Shown: positions 5,884 through 6,498 of the stretch, in pieces | How positions within the stretch are numbered: position 1 is the first letter of the stretch | How the letters are laid out: each line of letters begins with the position of its first letter | NCBI GenBank assembly: GCA_024653225.1 | Contig: JANLGA010000012.1 | Location: 28,112-34,609, forward strand | Reading direction: 5' to 3' | DNA: 6,498 nucleotides | Source of the DNA: Bacillota bacterium | GTDB lineage: Bacteria; Bacillota; Sulfobacillia; JABLXB01 | Notes under the pieces: model-generated | Database searches by the model: none | What the model saw: only the letters and a program-made list of their open reading frames with translations | What the model was told of the DNA's origin: nothing | Position numbers and translations under genes: made by a program

Positions 5884-6498
5884 TTGGTTCGCTTCAGGCT
5901 AAGGCGAAGACCCGGCCCTCTATCATTTCACCCCCTCATACTGGCGGCCGTGTTCGCTCTCATGGCGTGGCGTTTTGAGAGGACGGTCGAACCCGCGCTG
6001 ATGGGCATCGCGGAGGCGAAGGCATCCGTGCTCGCCACCGACATCATCAACAGGGTCATCAACGAGTGCGTGGTGCGAGAGACGAAATCCGCCGAGCTCC
6101 TTTCCATCGAAAAGAACCAGGCCGGCGACGTGGTACTGATCAAGGTCAACACGATGGAAATAGGGAGACTGGAGACGATGGCGGTGGCCGCCGTCCAATC
6201 GGAGATCAAGGCGATCTCCGAAGAGGAGATCAGGATCCCACTGGGGCAGGTTCTCGGCAGTCGGGTGTTCGCCGCCTGGGGACCCGCGATCCGGGTCCGG
6301 GTGGTCCCGATGGCCAGGGCCGGCGCGGAGATCACCGACAGGTTCGAGTCCGCGGGGATAAACCAGGTCAAGCACTGCGTGTACCTCAACGCCGACGTGC
6401 AACTGAGGGTCATGTTGCCCCTCGCGTCCTCTTTCGTGTCGGTGAAGTCCAGCGTGCCGCTCACCACCGTCATCCTCCCGGGCAAGGTGCCCGTGACC
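5884..6498 (+). CDS. yunB: Sporulation protein YunB, C-terminus cut by window end
   Basis: Homologue of the Bacillota YunB protein, a membrane-anchored sporulation protein whose gene is in the mother-cell sigma-E regulon of B. subtilis; its molecular function is not established. The frame is open from 5884 to the last base, with 205 visible residues and no stop, so only a short C-terminal part appears to be missing (the Bacillus protein is about 250 residues). It shows an Arg-rich N-terminus (RFRLRRRP, 4-10), one membrane segment (about 16-30), then the family features: EPALMGIAEAKA (36-47), IPLGQ (118-122), GPAIRVRVVP (133-142), FESAGINQVKH (154-164) and VPLTTVILPGKVP near the visible end. 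TTG at 5884 is the first usable start after an in-frame TAA at 5845 and the only one that keeps the basic N-terminus and anchor. The sequence before it is G-rich (GGGGGCGGGGCGG) rather than a classic Shine-Dalgarno. The start remains uncertain; the identity is well supported. Confidence 0.9.
   Translation, partial: MVRFRLRRRPGPLSFHPLILAAVFALMAWRFERTVEPALMGIAEAKASVLATDIINRVINECVVRETKSAELLSIEKNQAGDVVLIKVNTMEIGRLETMAVAAVQSEIKAISEEEIRIPLGQVLGSRVFAAWGPAIRVRVVPMARAGAEITDRFESAGINQVKHCVYLNADVQLRVMLPLASSFVSVKSSVPLTTVILPGKVPVT

Noticed and set aside
5928..6485. 185-codon minus-strand frame opposite yunB
   Set aside because: The plus strand encodes recognisable YunB motifs over the same stretch; the minus-strand product shows no family features.
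1..6498. Mobile element, CRISPR array, defence or novel multi-gene system
   Set aside because: No transposase, integrase, terminal repeats, repeat-spacer pattern or unexplained gene cluster is visible; all five genes belong to known families and fill nearly the whole window.

Overview
The window is GC-rich bacterial DNA that is almost entirely coding. It carries five protein genes: three complete and two cut by the window edges. Two genes point to an endospore-forming Gram-positive (Bacillota, clostridial-type): a YtaF-like sporulation membrane protein and a YunB sporulation protein. Frequent AGG (Arg) and ATA (Ile) codons and frequent non-ATG starts fit a GC-rich, deep-branching clostridial lineage. 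The sequence alone does not allow a genus call.

Layout. Positions 1-1435 (+) hold the C-terminal part of a P2A-type Ca2+-transporting ATPase whose N-terminal half lies upstream of the window. It converges, with a 22-nt gap, on ytaF (1458-2105, -), a six-helix protein of the MntP/YtaF family. Upstream of ytaF on the same strand is a class A penicillin-binding protein of the 1A type (2209-4437, -), with intact glycosyltransferase and transpeptidase motifs. A 147-nt divergent region (4438-4584) separates it from tyrosyl-tRNA synthetase (4585-5814, +). A 69-nt gap then leads to yunB (5884 to the window end, +), which is cut at its C-terminus.

Regulation. Each of the four visible gene starts has a TATAAT-like hexamer 31-37 nt upstream. 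In the divergent PBP/tyrS region both promoters look like extended -10 (TGnTATAAT) promoters with no recognisable -35. An exact 8-bp inverted repeat (TTCGGACG / CGTCCGAA) lies between them, with one arm near the -35 zone of each promoter, so it is a candidate shared operator. No T-box leader is present for tyrS. The yunB -10 (CATATAAT) also resembles the sigma-E type expected for a mother-cell sporulation gene.

How the genes relate. The PBP builds peptidoglycan, YtaF and YunB are linked to sporulation, TyrS charges tRNA-Tyr, and the ATPase exports Ca2+. This looks like conserved chromosomal housekeeping and sporulation territory. I found no mobile element, CRISPR array, RNA gene or sign of a novel defence or metabolic system. 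The main items for follow-up are regulatory (the divergent promoter region) and protein details (the Cys-rich PBP tail and the ATPase ion-site substitution).
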